Source: Centropus unirufus
Taxonomy: Eukaryota; Chordata; Aves; Cuculiformes; Centropidae
NCBI GenBank assembly: GCA_013397695.1
Contig: VYZI01000104.1
Location: 1,445,112-1,509,111 of the forward strand
Direction of reading: 5' to 3'
Length of the DNA: 64,000 nucleotides
The translations under genes and the position numbers were made by a program. Positions 12,400 through 24,937 of the stretch are shown in pieces (the first letter of the stretch is position 1; each line of letters opens with the position of its first letter). The notes beneath the pieces were generated by a model. That model was not told the DNA's origin, ran no database searches, and worked only from the letters and a program-made list of their open reading frames with translations.

Positions 12400-12695
12400 G
12401 TGTCAGACCAAAGATCCATCTCATTCACCTGGCAGTTATCAAAACCAGGTGCAAGAACAAGGTAGTACTTTCACAAACATGCTTCCAGACCCCAACAATT
12501 TGTGACTCGTGAACTCTCTGAGACAAACCCTCCCGTGCATTTCGTATCCCTAACAAATTTATTTTTCATGAGCCTGTCTTGCACCCTCTCAAACCCACCT
12601 TATCTTCAGCATCCATAGTACCTGAGGCAAGGAGTTTCACAAAATACACATAGTAATGAAGAAATGCTTCTTGTACCTCTGCTCAGTAGAGCTGC
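12400..12695 (-). mobile_element. Ancient degraded CR1-like LINE 3' remnant
   Basis: The left end 'gtcagaccaaagatccatct' resembles the complement of the 3' region of old amniote CR1/L3-type LINEs. The later phrases 'ctgaggcaaggagtttcaca' and 'gtaatgaagaaatgcttctt' follow in the expected order. The interior is strongly diverged. Orientation is inferred from the order of these phrases. This is a recollection of the consensus, not an alignment. Confidence 0.5.
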
Positions 12696-15600
12696 CTTCA
12701 AACTTTACCTTGTTTGAAAATGTGGCAGTTGAATATACATATGAAAAACAGTGTTTATTCCTAAAAATCTGAGTAAATTTGACCACACTATTCCACAATT
12801 CCTGCTGTAAATGAGAGAAAAAACAAAGGGGAAAAAAAAAAGTAGGCATGAGAAAAAGCCTAGGCAATTAGGAAAGAAAAGAAGGTGTCTGACTGTGGTG
12901 AGATAGGTCATTTTATAAAAAAAAAAAAGAGAATCTGTAATGCCTACTTTAAGGACATAAAGCAGTCTTCCAGATGAGTTTACAGATCTTTTGAATTTCT
13001 GCCCAATATCTCGGCAAGTAGAAAGATGTTTGAAATGACAGGCCCCCCCTTCTTCTGACTGCATACTTGGAGATGTTTACATGCATTATTTATGCCATCA
13101 GGCTCATTAAATAAGTTACACCCAATAAATGTGCTCCAGAGATACCCATTTGAGACAGTAGGGCATGAGTAACTAGCACGGAGGTATGTGGTCTCCCCAG
13201 CTTTGGTTAATCCACCTCCAACTTGGACCATCTCTCAGCACAGACAAAGAAGGCGCAGAAAGCTGTCCACCCTTTTAGATGACTCTACAAGTCCTGATGG
13301 AGCAACAGCTTGGGGCACACACTGCAGTTAGCCACCCACACACATAGGTTAATGCACTTTTTGATGATTCATAAGCCCAGATCTAACAGCAGAATCAAGC
13401 CTTTTGTTCATTATTTTGGAATGAAACATCAGCTAACATTTTTTACAGATGACTGTCAAGGCAAAATCCTGGACTGAAGAGACCTGCTTATCTAAAACAA
13501 TTTTCAGCTACGCCCTTTAAGGCAAAGCCCTGTCTATTAAAAGAAATAAAGAAAATCCCAGAATCATAATCCTGGAACATTCAGCCATTTACTGTAATCC
13601 ATGCAGTCCATTACGTCTAGATTTTGCAGGGCTCCTCTGCATAGCAAATGCTATTACAGTGCAACATAATCCCTACTCACTGTGGACCAGTTAAGGATGG
13701 ATTTGTATAGTCTTAACTGCAAAATCTTCTGCTTTTGGGTGTTCTTGATGAGTCTTCAATAACACAGCTTTGAAGTTTAATTACTCTCTTAACATTTGCA
13801 ACCATTATGCTTGAGATGCCTACAAGATGAGTAATAAGCTTGTAAAGCAGAAGTTAACTTTAATCAACAGGAAAAACATGAGGAAATTTTTCTTCATCAA
13901 TAGCTTTGACAGAATTAACTTCAGTGTCATGCACATCAAGTCCATCTTTCAAATTATGGAAGATCTTCCCTCTTGATGCTTCCAGCTAATTCTAATCACT
14001 AATTATGAAAGACAGGAAGAGCGGCCGGGGAGGGGCATTGGAGTGTTAGGGGAAAAAGGGGCAAGAAGATTTACAACTGGCAGTCAATTTTACTACTAAT
14101 ATTATAAAAAAAAACATGTGCAGCCCAGCCACCCAAAAGATGACCCACAACATTTTGAAGGAAGAGTTACATCAGAAGACGGCCACAGCCACTTACGTTG
14201 GCACAGAGCTCAAGTAATGTAATGCACAGAGCTCACATGAGAGAGACTACGGAAACAGAAAAACTGCTCTGACATAAAGATATATTGCCACATTCCCTGC
14301 TGTAGAGAAAGGGAAAAGATTAACAACCTATGTGTCAGCTAACAGAGGACAGATATTTATGAGGGAAGCATTTCAAGAAATTCTTCAGGTGTCAGATATG
14401 ATGAGAAAACTGGAGTTTTACTTCTTCATAAATGCAGTACTACAATTTATATGGAACTTCTTAATTCTGTGAAACAAACCATTAGGTTAAGACACATTTT
14501 TACACAATTTACTCCAACTTTATAGAACTAAAAATCTCCATCTCTACCATCCAAACATAGCATGTCTGGTCTCTCATCAGAGGAAAAGTTTCTGACAAAA
14601 GCTAAGAACTTCTGTCACCTAAATCTTTCTGTAGAAAACTCACAAAATTAATATTCTCATTCATTGATAACTTGACTTTCATATTTCCAGCCTTCTTTTG
14701 CATCAAGACATTTATAGAGAGGTTTGCAAACTTGCCATTTGGGAGGCAGAATTTATTATCTCCATGAATCACTAATTTTAGGGACAAATAAAAATACAAA
14801 GTCTTTTAATAATGCGATCTATTATCTCTCCTCCCTGAATTTTGAGCTTCATGAAAGTAGCATGTCCTCTGCTAAATCAACAGGGACAGTCTCAAAGACA
14901 TTTTGCCCAGAGACCACCAGGTTTACAAGCTCTGCTGAGAAACCATCAGCAATGCAGGTTCTCCAAGTCCTGTTTATGCACTGAGTTGGCTGAGATTGTA
15001 ACCACCAAATCTCCAGCTGTTTGTGCCAAATTTCTTTACGTAGATGCACAATTCAAACTTGTAAATTACATGTAGAAACAGCTAAGGCTCATGAAACTCC
15101 AAAACATTTGTAGTTTTGACCAGTGTGGCCATCAGGGTAGTAATTTCTGTGAATCCAGTATTTGGGGTTCTTGGAATTTACCAGCCTTGCTGGCAAAGTA
15201 GTCACATCTTGTAACTTCCATTGGGGCAGGAATGAGGTTCAAGGAACTCTTAAGCTCCCCAGGGCAGCTGGAAGAACTTGCAGATTCAGTTAGACGGATA
15301 CCTAGTGTTCGTGGAAATTTGCCAAGCCTTTTCAGAAAACAAATCACAGTTCATGACGTTTACAGTTTTGTCACTGTTGGAATTAACAGTAAGGTCCACT
15401 GCAGAGGTTATGCTCCCCACTGAATGCCTGAACGAGAACGTGTCTTTGCTGGGAATCTGAGCTATATTCTTGGCTGTGTGTCTACAGGACAATATGAACT
15501 GCCCTAGAGATTCAAGATTCAACAGCTGCAGTTTCTACCATATGCCTGAAGGATATTGTAAACATTGTTCTCATGCAAATTAACCTCCACAGGTAGTCTG

Positions 15601-18352
15601 GGGAAGATAAAATCTCCATTAAGTATTAAGTAAAACAGACACCAGAGGAGCCAGCAACTACTTCAGTTTCCAACCTCAGAGCATTTCTGGAAGGACTAAT
15701 AAAAGGTGAAGATGTTCTGAAGCACAAAGTGACTGGTGACTGTCTGAGAAGCACTGACCTGCAAAACCACAGGGGGAACATTGATCCTTGGAGAGGCAAG
15801 TGGGTATGAGTGATGGGACAGATGAGAAAGGCGAGGAAAACAACACCTACTCCTGGACCTGTTGCATTGTGAGAATGGGCAATAAAATATCGCACATGAA
15901 GGAACAGATGTAACAAAATATTATCAAATTCTTACTTCACTGTTGCCTCAAATAAAGTACACATACTAGCTTCAGCTATTGTGTGCTTGGTTCTAACCTT
16001 CTAAGTACAGAAGTCTGGTAAGTTTTAAAGACTCAGGCTGTTATTATAAGAATATTATATGTATATTAGTACAGTGTATATAAATTGATGGATACTCTAT
16101 GACTATTACCACAGAGTCTAACTAGTTATCCCTGGAAGGTTCTATCATCTGTCTGCCTCCAAGTGTCTGTGAAATCACTAAGCAGCTTCTGTGGAGCACC
16201 TGCATCTCCCCACATCAAAATTTAGTGTTAGATACTATAATTCAGTCTCTTCATTCAATTAGATTGAGGATAAGCTGAAAAATACTCTGACCAATGAAAC
16301 TGGGCCATTATGTACATTCCAACATTCAAAGCAAGAGAGCAGCCTTTGGAAGGGAAAGGTCACAGAGATCAGACAACATCAGCCCACCCAGGAAGAGAAG
16401 ATTTTATCTCATTTACAGCGTCCTAGAAGGCCAGGGTTTTCTGGAGAGAGGTAATGGACTCTGTGGCCTCCAACACCACCCTCGTTCAGGTACATCAGAC
16501 ACACATTGAAAGGGACTCCTAGCTCCTCATCCCAGACATAACCTGCAGTACCATTATCTTTAGCAATTCTGGTTTACAATATGGGAGAAAGGGAAGCCCC
16601 GTTTAGTTGCCTGTTCTTTCAGCTTACTCCAAACCTGCCTTGTGTAGCTGAGCAGATAGAAGCCTCTACAGAACCCACAGAGACAGATATAAAACAGATG
16701 CTACCAGAAAGACCCTTACACAGCTGCATGCACTCTCTCTCTCTCTGTATCCATGCATGTGTGTATTTTTCAGCACATGTAGATGTGTGTTCACAGGTCT
16801 GTCCATACTTAAAGGACTTCCGCAGCCAGAGAAATTGATTTTTGCCATATATGAAGCATTGTATGCATCAAGAGGAAAATAAAAGGGGCTGCAGGAAACA
16901 TGAATAGGAGGGAGATGTACCCAGTAAGCCTGGATAAAGGAAAACCTGATTCATCAGCACTCTTTAGACTCTGCTTATTCCAATGACTTCCCTGAGTAGA
17001 AGTCTTCCCTCTCATTTTAATCTTTTGAAGCCTCTGCATAGCATATAAATATTGATTAAAACTGTTTGAAATCAATATTATCTTTACTTCTCCTTTTATC
17101 TACACTAATATTAATACACACAAAGCAACTTCTTAACAAGAGCTTTTCATACTCCTCTGTGTCTTACTTTTCCTCCATGCATGTATCCATCTCAAAAAAA
17201 TCACTGGAGTAATGCAGCCATTCCCAAATCCCCTTGTGGTCTACTCTTTGTGAATCTGAAACAGTCTATTAGTCCCAGAACATGAACCTTAACACAAACC
17301 CTTGCATTTAGGATTCCTAGTATTGCCAGGTTCAGACTTTTTTTTCCGGAATTCATCTTACCCAATTTTTTGTTGAACCAAATTGAAACAGAAACCACAT
17401 TTTACAGAGAACATGAAGATACAGCAGCAACTCGAGAAAATACCATACCTGGCCAGAAAATTTTAATCCTCACTATAAGTCTAGCTTTCACTTTGTAGTC
17501 ATTGCAGAAACTCACAAGATTTCCAAATAACTGTTACACAGAGGGTTAGTTAAGTGCATTGACAAAGCAACAAATGAAGCCTCACAAAGGACATAGTGTT
17601 TGTAACAGCTTGCTACATGGCTTATATAACATATTCTGATTCTTGTCTCTTTCGTGCAATTTTAAAGACATAAATTGACTTAAGGGGAGTAGCTCTTACC
17701 ACAGTTTAAACAACAGGATAATTAGTTTAATTGCATATATTATGTTAGAATACGCTGGCATTCTACATAAAGGCATTATCTTTCATTTTAAGGTGAGTCT
17801 GTTCAGAAGATTCATAATTTTGGCTCATTTAACCCATGAATGTCCCTTTCTACATGAACCGGGGCAGAAGACTATGCAAACTAGAAGTGAAGATTAATGC
17901 GGCTTTCAGGAAGGAGCTCTTTCATCTAACAGAGAATAACCTTGGTCAAACCCGTCAATTTCAATTACTCCAGACTAGGGCAAGTTCAGCAATGAAACTG
18001 CATCCCAATTTCATAGATGGCCTCTCTTACCAAAATGAGCTGAAGCAAATGTCCAAATCCAAACTTTTTTACTATGTTGAAAAATTTTGGAACAAGCTCT
18101 GGGTATAAAGTGGGCGGAACACTTCTGTACATAGCATGGCGTGAAAACTGTGAAAGCCTACCTCCTCAGAGGGCATTGTGACTGTGCTCTGTGTCTAATA
18201 TTCTACCTTCTCCACAGATGACCTGACATTTGAACTGTAACTATAGAACACCTTCAAAAATAATTGCACATTTTTGTTCGCTTTCCAGTGAACCTTCCGT
18301 TTTTCAATCACCGTGAGCCCTGGAGAGAAACGCACCTCATGATGCCACATTG
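12696..18352. other. Non-coding stretch
   Basis: No gene recognised in about 5.6 kb. It contains a short (CT)n run at 16732-16746 and small A-runs (for example 12918-12928). The reading frames here are short, unrelated to anything I know and lack splice or promoter context. Confidence 0.4.
16732..16746 (+). repeat. Short (CT)n microsatellite
   Basis: An uninterrupted CT dinucleotide run of about seven units. Confidence 0.8.
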
Positions 18353-18366
18353 CCACTAGAGGGCAG
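18353..18366 (+). promoter_or_regulatory. Candidate CTCF binding site
   Basis: The bases 'ccactagagggcag' satisfy every position of the vertebrate CTCF core consensus CCASYAGRKGGCRS. The site sits between the MIR216/217 cluster and EFEMP1, in forward orientation (toward EFEMP1). CTCF sites mark insulators and loop anchors. A match of this length can arise by chance and occupancy is not shown, so this is a motif call only. Confidence 0.55.
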
Positions 18367-21300
18367 CTCTATATTTCTAGATCTCTCATGGTCTCGGGAA
18401 TTCATTTAATTGCATTCCTAAACAATGGGTCCACAACACATAACTTGGGCTCAAGAACCCTACAAACGCCTTCTTTGCTTTAAAGCAGAACGCAGTGGTC
18501 ACCATTTAATTCACTGGTTTATCTTGCATTGATCTTTGAGAGATATGCAGCATCCCTGTATGCAGATTGCAGAATGAACTGTGCCAAGTTGGCTTTCTAT
18601 TGGAGAGCACTATGGAGAAAATATCTCTTTATTTTGTCAGGGTGCTGTTTGTTTCCATGGTGCATTCCTGATCTCATAGGCTTATGGAATTCTCTGCTGC
18701 TTCTAAGTCCATCTACTTTAAACAGTAACAATAGTAATTTATTGAAAACCATGTTTTTAAAGGTCAGCATTCTTCTAATGTGCATGTTGACGTAAAACCA
18801 CAAATCTATGTTAAGCAATTTTCACTAGAAAAGAACTGGCTGGTTCAAGTTTCCTCATTGCTTCCCTTTTTTTTCCTGCTATCAAGTACCCCGTCATCTG
18901 GATAAATCTCCACCAATATTAGACCATGCCTTCAAAGCAACATTTGCATTTGCATTTAGATTTGCTTGTTTGTACATTCTCCCCTTTAAGGCTCCCCATC
19001 AGCCATCATATCTTTGCTCTCTTCATCACAGGAGCGATCCTTACCCCATCCTGAAGGAACTTACCCCATCCTGAAGCTGCCTTCCTTACACAAGCTTCGG
19101 GGTGTGGTAAGCTCCATAGTAACTTCATATGCAGATTGAAGTAAACAGTTTTCCCAGGGCTCTAGATCTACATAGACATAAACGAAAAGCATCCTTCAAA
19201 TAAGCCCCACAGAGGTTTCGCCCTCCCATCATTTTCTTTGTAAATGACTAAACAGACAACACATCACATTACCACATCTCTTGTTCTCTTTAACTGAGAA
19301 GTTCTCCTAATTTTTGTCCTCGATTTCTAGAAAACTCAGCCAGAAGCTGCAAGGATTACTGAGCCATTAGTATTATGCCACCACAATCAAGGGAAGAGTG
19401 GACTGAATTTCCAGCCTTGTTCAGGAACTTGTTCCTCTTGACCCCCATACACAACATACCTCATATTGCTGCATGGCACTCGGTGCAAAGGAAAAGGGAA
19501 ATTTTTCTGGAGCTACCGTATTAAATTTCTATGAGAACACCCCACTAATAACAGTAATATGTGGTACAAGTTTCTTCTCCTATTGGAAGCCCAACAAGCC
19601 AAGCTCTACAACTGAATACTTGTAATAGATACCTTCAACCACAAATGGAAAAACACACTGACACAAAAGTTTATTTTAAAAGACACCAGAGGGGTCACTT
19701 CCAGATTAGGCCACATTGAATTTTCCTCAAATTTTGTGAAACTCTTCAGGAGATTTGTTGGGGCACTCCACAGTTCTCCATTTTAAAAAAAAAAAAACAA
19801 AAACATACTGCACAGAGCTGGCAGATGCAAGAGTTGAACACTTCTGTTTAGAAAATACCAACCTACAATAACAAATCTTTTTGCTATTCACAAGAGAATC
19901 ATTGAGTATTGCAAAACTTGATAATTACTGATTCATGACAGATTTACGAAAAACATCAGCTTAAGTAATCAGGTCAGGGCACTGCTGTTGACCACAGTGT
20001 TGGCAAAAGAAACAATTTCTTTCCTCATATCTTTCATCAAAGTTTAACATTTCACAGTATTTAGCTTTTAGCACTTCATTGGTCCAGACCAGTAAACAAC
20101 TGATAGCTTGTGAACTAGAAGTTAAATTGTGAGCAAACATCTCTGTTTAGTATTATCTCATAATTCACTTAGACCATTCACAAATTTTTCATTTAAGTTA
20201 GCAAATTACTGAGGATCCCTAATAGTTGTAAAATAAACTCTTGTTGATGTTAGGAAATTCACAAGATGATGTCTCCCTTAGACATCCTGTCACAAAAGGT
20301 GTGCTATATCACAAATTGTCAACTGGGAATAGACATTTCATTCAGATATCAAGGTGGAGAAAGAAACAAAGTTACTTTTTGTGAAGGAAATTCATGTTTT
20401 ATCGGCATTTCATCCCAGAAAAAGAAGGAGGAAAAGTCAAAACAGCAGTGTGCAGTGAAAGGAGACCTTCTGACACCAAATAATTATTGTAATAACTCCT
20501 ATTTACCCTCCCACAATGCACACTCAAAATATATATATCTCCTAAAATTGAGAAACTGTTAATCCACTCCAAGTAATTATTTATTCTGCTGTAGAGAAGA
20601 TCCCAACCACTTCACCTACCTATGCTAAATATGACTGACACAACAAAGTGTGATTTAGCCCAACTTTCAAACATCACAACTTACTACACTTCAGGCCTAC
20701 ATCACATTTCCTGCATTATAGCAGGCTTCTACTAGATAATGACAACCATGTTGGACATAAAACTTCAAGTTAATTGGATAAAGTGTGTCAAGAATTTGGA
20801 GTAATTCCATCCAAAGTAAAGACTTGTGCCAAAGTCATAAGCTGTGATTTTCTATATAAAAGTAATCTTTATACAGTTTTTTTGTAAAATTAATGTTGCG
20901 TACTGCTAACTTTGAATCAGTATCAACTCTAGAGGAATGCTGTTAAACCACTCAGACCTCTACCTTTAGAGAAACAAGATTATATTTCCTTAAATAAAAT
21001 TTCTTGCTAATTAAAGAAAAAAGGAAAATCACTGGTAGAAGGCAAGAAACTACAGGAAGAACAGCTAGTAAGACTGTTTTACAGTCTTCTCCTTAGATCT
21101 GTCGTTACAAAATGTTTACCCATTCACAGGATTATTTTACTTTTAAAAAAAAAAAACAAAACAGAATTAATTGTTATCATTGCAGACTTTCTATGTGAAC
21201 AGCCTGTACTGGGCACAAAGAACTGCCTTCATTATAAGAAGATGTGTCCCTGTAGATAAGCTGGGGACACGGTGGCAAAGCAGTCTTGAGTACTTGGACG

Positions 21301-24300
21301 ATGACAGTCAAGAATTCAGAGTTCATTGCCTTTTACTCTGAACTCTCTACATGCAAGTTAATACATACGCACACGAGTTACATTCTATTTCCACACAGGA
21401 GAAAGGCTAATTCTAAATTAATGCTTAGTTTAGTACTTATTACTATCCCGAAAGCAGTGTTAAGTGATGACTACACTGAATGACATTGCAGTCCAGAAGT
21501 CATGTTTTTTCCTCTTTTTGCTTCTGGCTAATCTTCTTTTGAATCAGCATAATGAAGGGAACTGAAGAAAAGCATCAGAAAAATAAGGAAAGGTCCTTCT
21601 TAATAACTACAGTGCCACAGTCCTATGGCCAAAGTCATCTCCATTGTTTTTGTACAGCAGGAATTTATCAGCTAACAGCAACTGTAAGACTTGTCCCCAA
21701 GAGCCATTGTGCACAGTTACTCACAAAAATATAACAGGCTCCTGACTTACTGCAGTTAGACCACACGAGTTTCAATGCATCTCCAGTGCAAGGGAGAGAA
21801 AGAACCTGACCCTTGGTCCTAAATCAACAAGTGCTAAAAAAGCTATTTTACAATCACACAATCAATCAATGCACTTCAAGAGGCTTAATTCATTCAAAGA
21901 TTACAAGTTTCTTAATGTCCACCACTTGCTAAGAAACAACAGTTAGAAGTCCCAGCAACATTCAGATATTTCTATATGAAATGCCTTCCTGCAAGATTTA
22001 GACATTCCAGGTGCTTAATAACTGAGACAGATAATTTATAACTCAGCTACAATTTGCTGACAAAACGTTAAACCAAGCGCTCTCCTTAGATTTGAGAAAA
22101 GCACACACAAGCTCATTCATGTATGATTTTTTTGCTCTAGAGTTTTCCTGCAAATGTGGAATTTATATGATAAAAGTCTGTCTTCTCTTAGAGACACACA
22201 TCTGAAAAAGGATTGATGAACACGAGCATAAATGACCAAGGCTTAAAATTCTGACACATTCTAATTATTGCTTGTAGAAGTGAAAAATTTCTGCAACAAC
22301 AGTTCACTGTTTGAGGCGCTGTCGAACATTACTGTGAGACAGGCACATTATTTTAAGAGGAAGGGAGCTGGAAGAATTTTCTATATAAAGAATTTTCTTT
22401 ATAAAATGGGATAAAAGGTAATAAAGAAGAGGTCTGGAAATAAGTACTGAGTATGATCCAGGTAAACACATTCCCCTTCTTTTCACTGATGTGATTTTTT
22501 TCCACATGCCCCCTTCTCTTTTTGCTACTCTTTCAGAAATGCCTTGAAAGACACAAGGGCAGATCAGTGCTCCAACTCTAACACGGCCTGCACAAAGCCT
22601 CCAGTGCTTTTCTTAAAGCCTGTACATATCCTTTATCTTACGTACACTGCATTCAAATTCAGCAAACCACTTTAGCCAGCTTCAAGGAGCCTCGTGCAGG
22701 AAATGGAGGCACAGAGTACAGAACCCTCCCTGGGTAGCACAGGAAATGGCAGAAATGTCATTTCTGAGAAGAGCTAATCCCCATGCAACAACCTCTCTGA
22801 GTGTGCTCCATGCAGTCACCTGACAGCCCCGGGAGCTACCAGCCTGCCTGGGAGCTTGGGGGCAATACCTCGGGTGCTGTTTTGCGGCCTCCAAAGCAGG
22901 ACACTTTAATATCTTAATCTCCAGAACTGTATTTACGACCTGCAGCTGTGGTGCCAAAGAGGCCCACAGCCCGGTACACAGTACAGCTATTGTTGGCAAA
23001 ACAGCTCTAAGGTTTCTTGAGTGACATAAGCAAGTTACCCAAACTACGCTGGGCTGCTCTGGATGGGGCTGGAGAAGGTATCTGTCTTTGTATCAATTGG
23101 TTTATTTGGGGCCTTTATCACTTCTGGTGTTAGCAGTCCTCAAAATTTTAATAGCCCTTAAAGCACAGTAAGGTGTGAATGAGCAGGAATTCATTTCTCA
23201 GGGCTTTGGGCTTCTGGAGAATGAGAACTTGAGCTGATTAATAAAAAAAAAATCTGTGTTAAATATGATTTTAAATTACTACATAGTGTAAGTTATGTGC
23301 TAGTTTATTACACAGACAAAATGTTTGATATTATTCTGTAGCCACTTAAAAGGGATATCTCAATGATTTTGCAATGGTGTTCCCTCTGCCTCACTCCCAG
23401 AACCGAGTTCTACCCTGATGTTTATTAAACTCCAACAGGGCATATTTTGGGAGCATGCAGGCATATGGACTTTTCTATGCCAGCTTTTAGCTGTATCATC
23501 TTCCAGCCTTTTCCAGAATTTTGATGCCTTTCAACCACGTGTATCTGCAAAGAGAGGCAAGAGGATAACCCCTTTAATCCCACAGAAAGAAAAATCCCCT
23601 GCTTTCTGTATGATAGCATACAGGCTAGCACTAAGTACGTTGAATATTCTAGGGATTTAAAATGCTCTGACATATATCCTTTAGTATTAACATGCATATA
23701 TTCACCAGAAAACTTGTGTCTCCAGACAATAATTTACAAGTTAACCAGCTATGTTGTTTGCCAACTTCACCCACACACAATATAAATAAAAAATTCTACT
23801 ACTTTTCCAGTATTAATAATTTTTTCTCTAAAGGGGAATAAAACCTAACTCCCAGAGTTAGGAAGATGCTTATGAAACCATATTATCGTTTAACCTATCT
23901 ACTGATACTGGTGTTTAGGAATTCTGGAAAGTGTAACAGTCATTAGCAAGAGCTCTGCCCCACAACTCTGTTCTTCTAATGTCCTCTTCCACTGCAGCAT
24001 TTCTGAAATGTCTCATTTTTGTTGTGCTGAAAGATCACACTATCACACTCCTAGGTCCAAGAGGTTCTTCAGAAAGTATTAGGTTAAGGCTTTCAAATAT
24101 GGATGCCTATATTGAAGGTGTTTAGCAGTTTCTGAAATTCAGGGATGTTCTATGTCCTTTTAACTGAGGACCAAAAAGTTGAATTATCCAAAATACTTCA
24201 AAAATTTCTGGAGCAATATACAATACTGGAACACTGAAAAAAATAAAAATGGGGCATACTAACTGTTTGAATAGCGCGCTGAAGTTGACCTGCTAGTTAG

Positions 24301-24899
24301 AAATCCATGCTAGTCATGCACTCATATTCTATTCCAACCAGTTCATATTTACCTTTCTCAGTAACAAAAAAAAGACTATAGGGCAAAAAAGAGGCATCTA
24401 CTGCTCAGAGGAAGGGGAAATGCCTTTCCTGCAGGGAGGGAAGATAAGGAGAAGACACGAAGCTTTTACTCATCCACACTCATTTTTCTCTCTGAAACAG
24501 GGATGTTGCAGTAGATGAAGTTCTGCCTGATTCTACTTCCAGTTGAGTCAATGGCAAGGTGCCCACCCCAGGCCCTATCACTGCTGCATGAAGTCAGCCT
24601 CACAGATAAGCATCTAAATTCCACTGACTTTGAAAGGGATTTGGGTATCTAAGACAATTAACTGTCTTTGGAAATCCTACACACTTAAGTGAATGTATTC
24701 ACCAAGCTTCCCTGTGCAAGCATCAAATGCTTTCTTCATTTCACAGACAGAGAGTGTACCAAGAAAGAGATTAAACGTTTTCCACAAAGCTTCATGAGAA
24801 GCCAAAACTAGAGATGAAAACTTTCTCCAACATATTCTGGATAATACTGTATCTGAATTCTGGGATTTCTTTTTGCCTCTTAGCCAAGGCAAGGAGCTG
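18367..24899. other. Non-coding stretch
   Basis: No gene recognised. A 17-bp segment is duplicated in tandem with a 20-bp period at 19040-19076. The interval 22680-22990 is richer in G+C than its surroundings but has no recognisable product. A possible very old repeat with phrases such as 'gagtcaatgg' and 'ccactgactttgaaaggga' lies at about 24530-24660. Confidence 0.35.
19040..19076 (+). repeat. Two-copy tandem duplication, 20-bp period
   Basis: 'cttaccccatcctgaag' occurs at 19040-19056 and again at 19060-19076, separated by 'gaa'. The copies are identical, which suggests a recent slippage or duplication event. Confidence 0.9.
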
Positions 24900-24937
24900 T
24901 TCTGATTAAACTGTGCACTGACACAGTTTAATCAGAA
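24900..24937. repeat. Perfect 16-bp inverted repeat (hairpin)
   Basis: The left arm 'ttctgattaaactgtg' (24900-24915) is the exact reverse complement of the right arm 'cacagtttaatcagaa' (24922-24937), with the six-base loop 'cactga'. Pairing stops sharply on both sides. The stem is too short for a normal microRNA precursor. I know no family for it. Confidence 0.95.

Noticed and set aside
22682..22999. A 105-codon minus-strand frame in a locally GC-rich segment.
   Set aside because: No recognisable domain, no splice or promoter context, and composition as expected from a chance frame.
24900..24937. A new microRNA precursor at the perfect hairpin.
   Set aside because: The stem is only 16 bp with no pairing beyond it, well short of the roughly 30-35 bp of a normal precursor.
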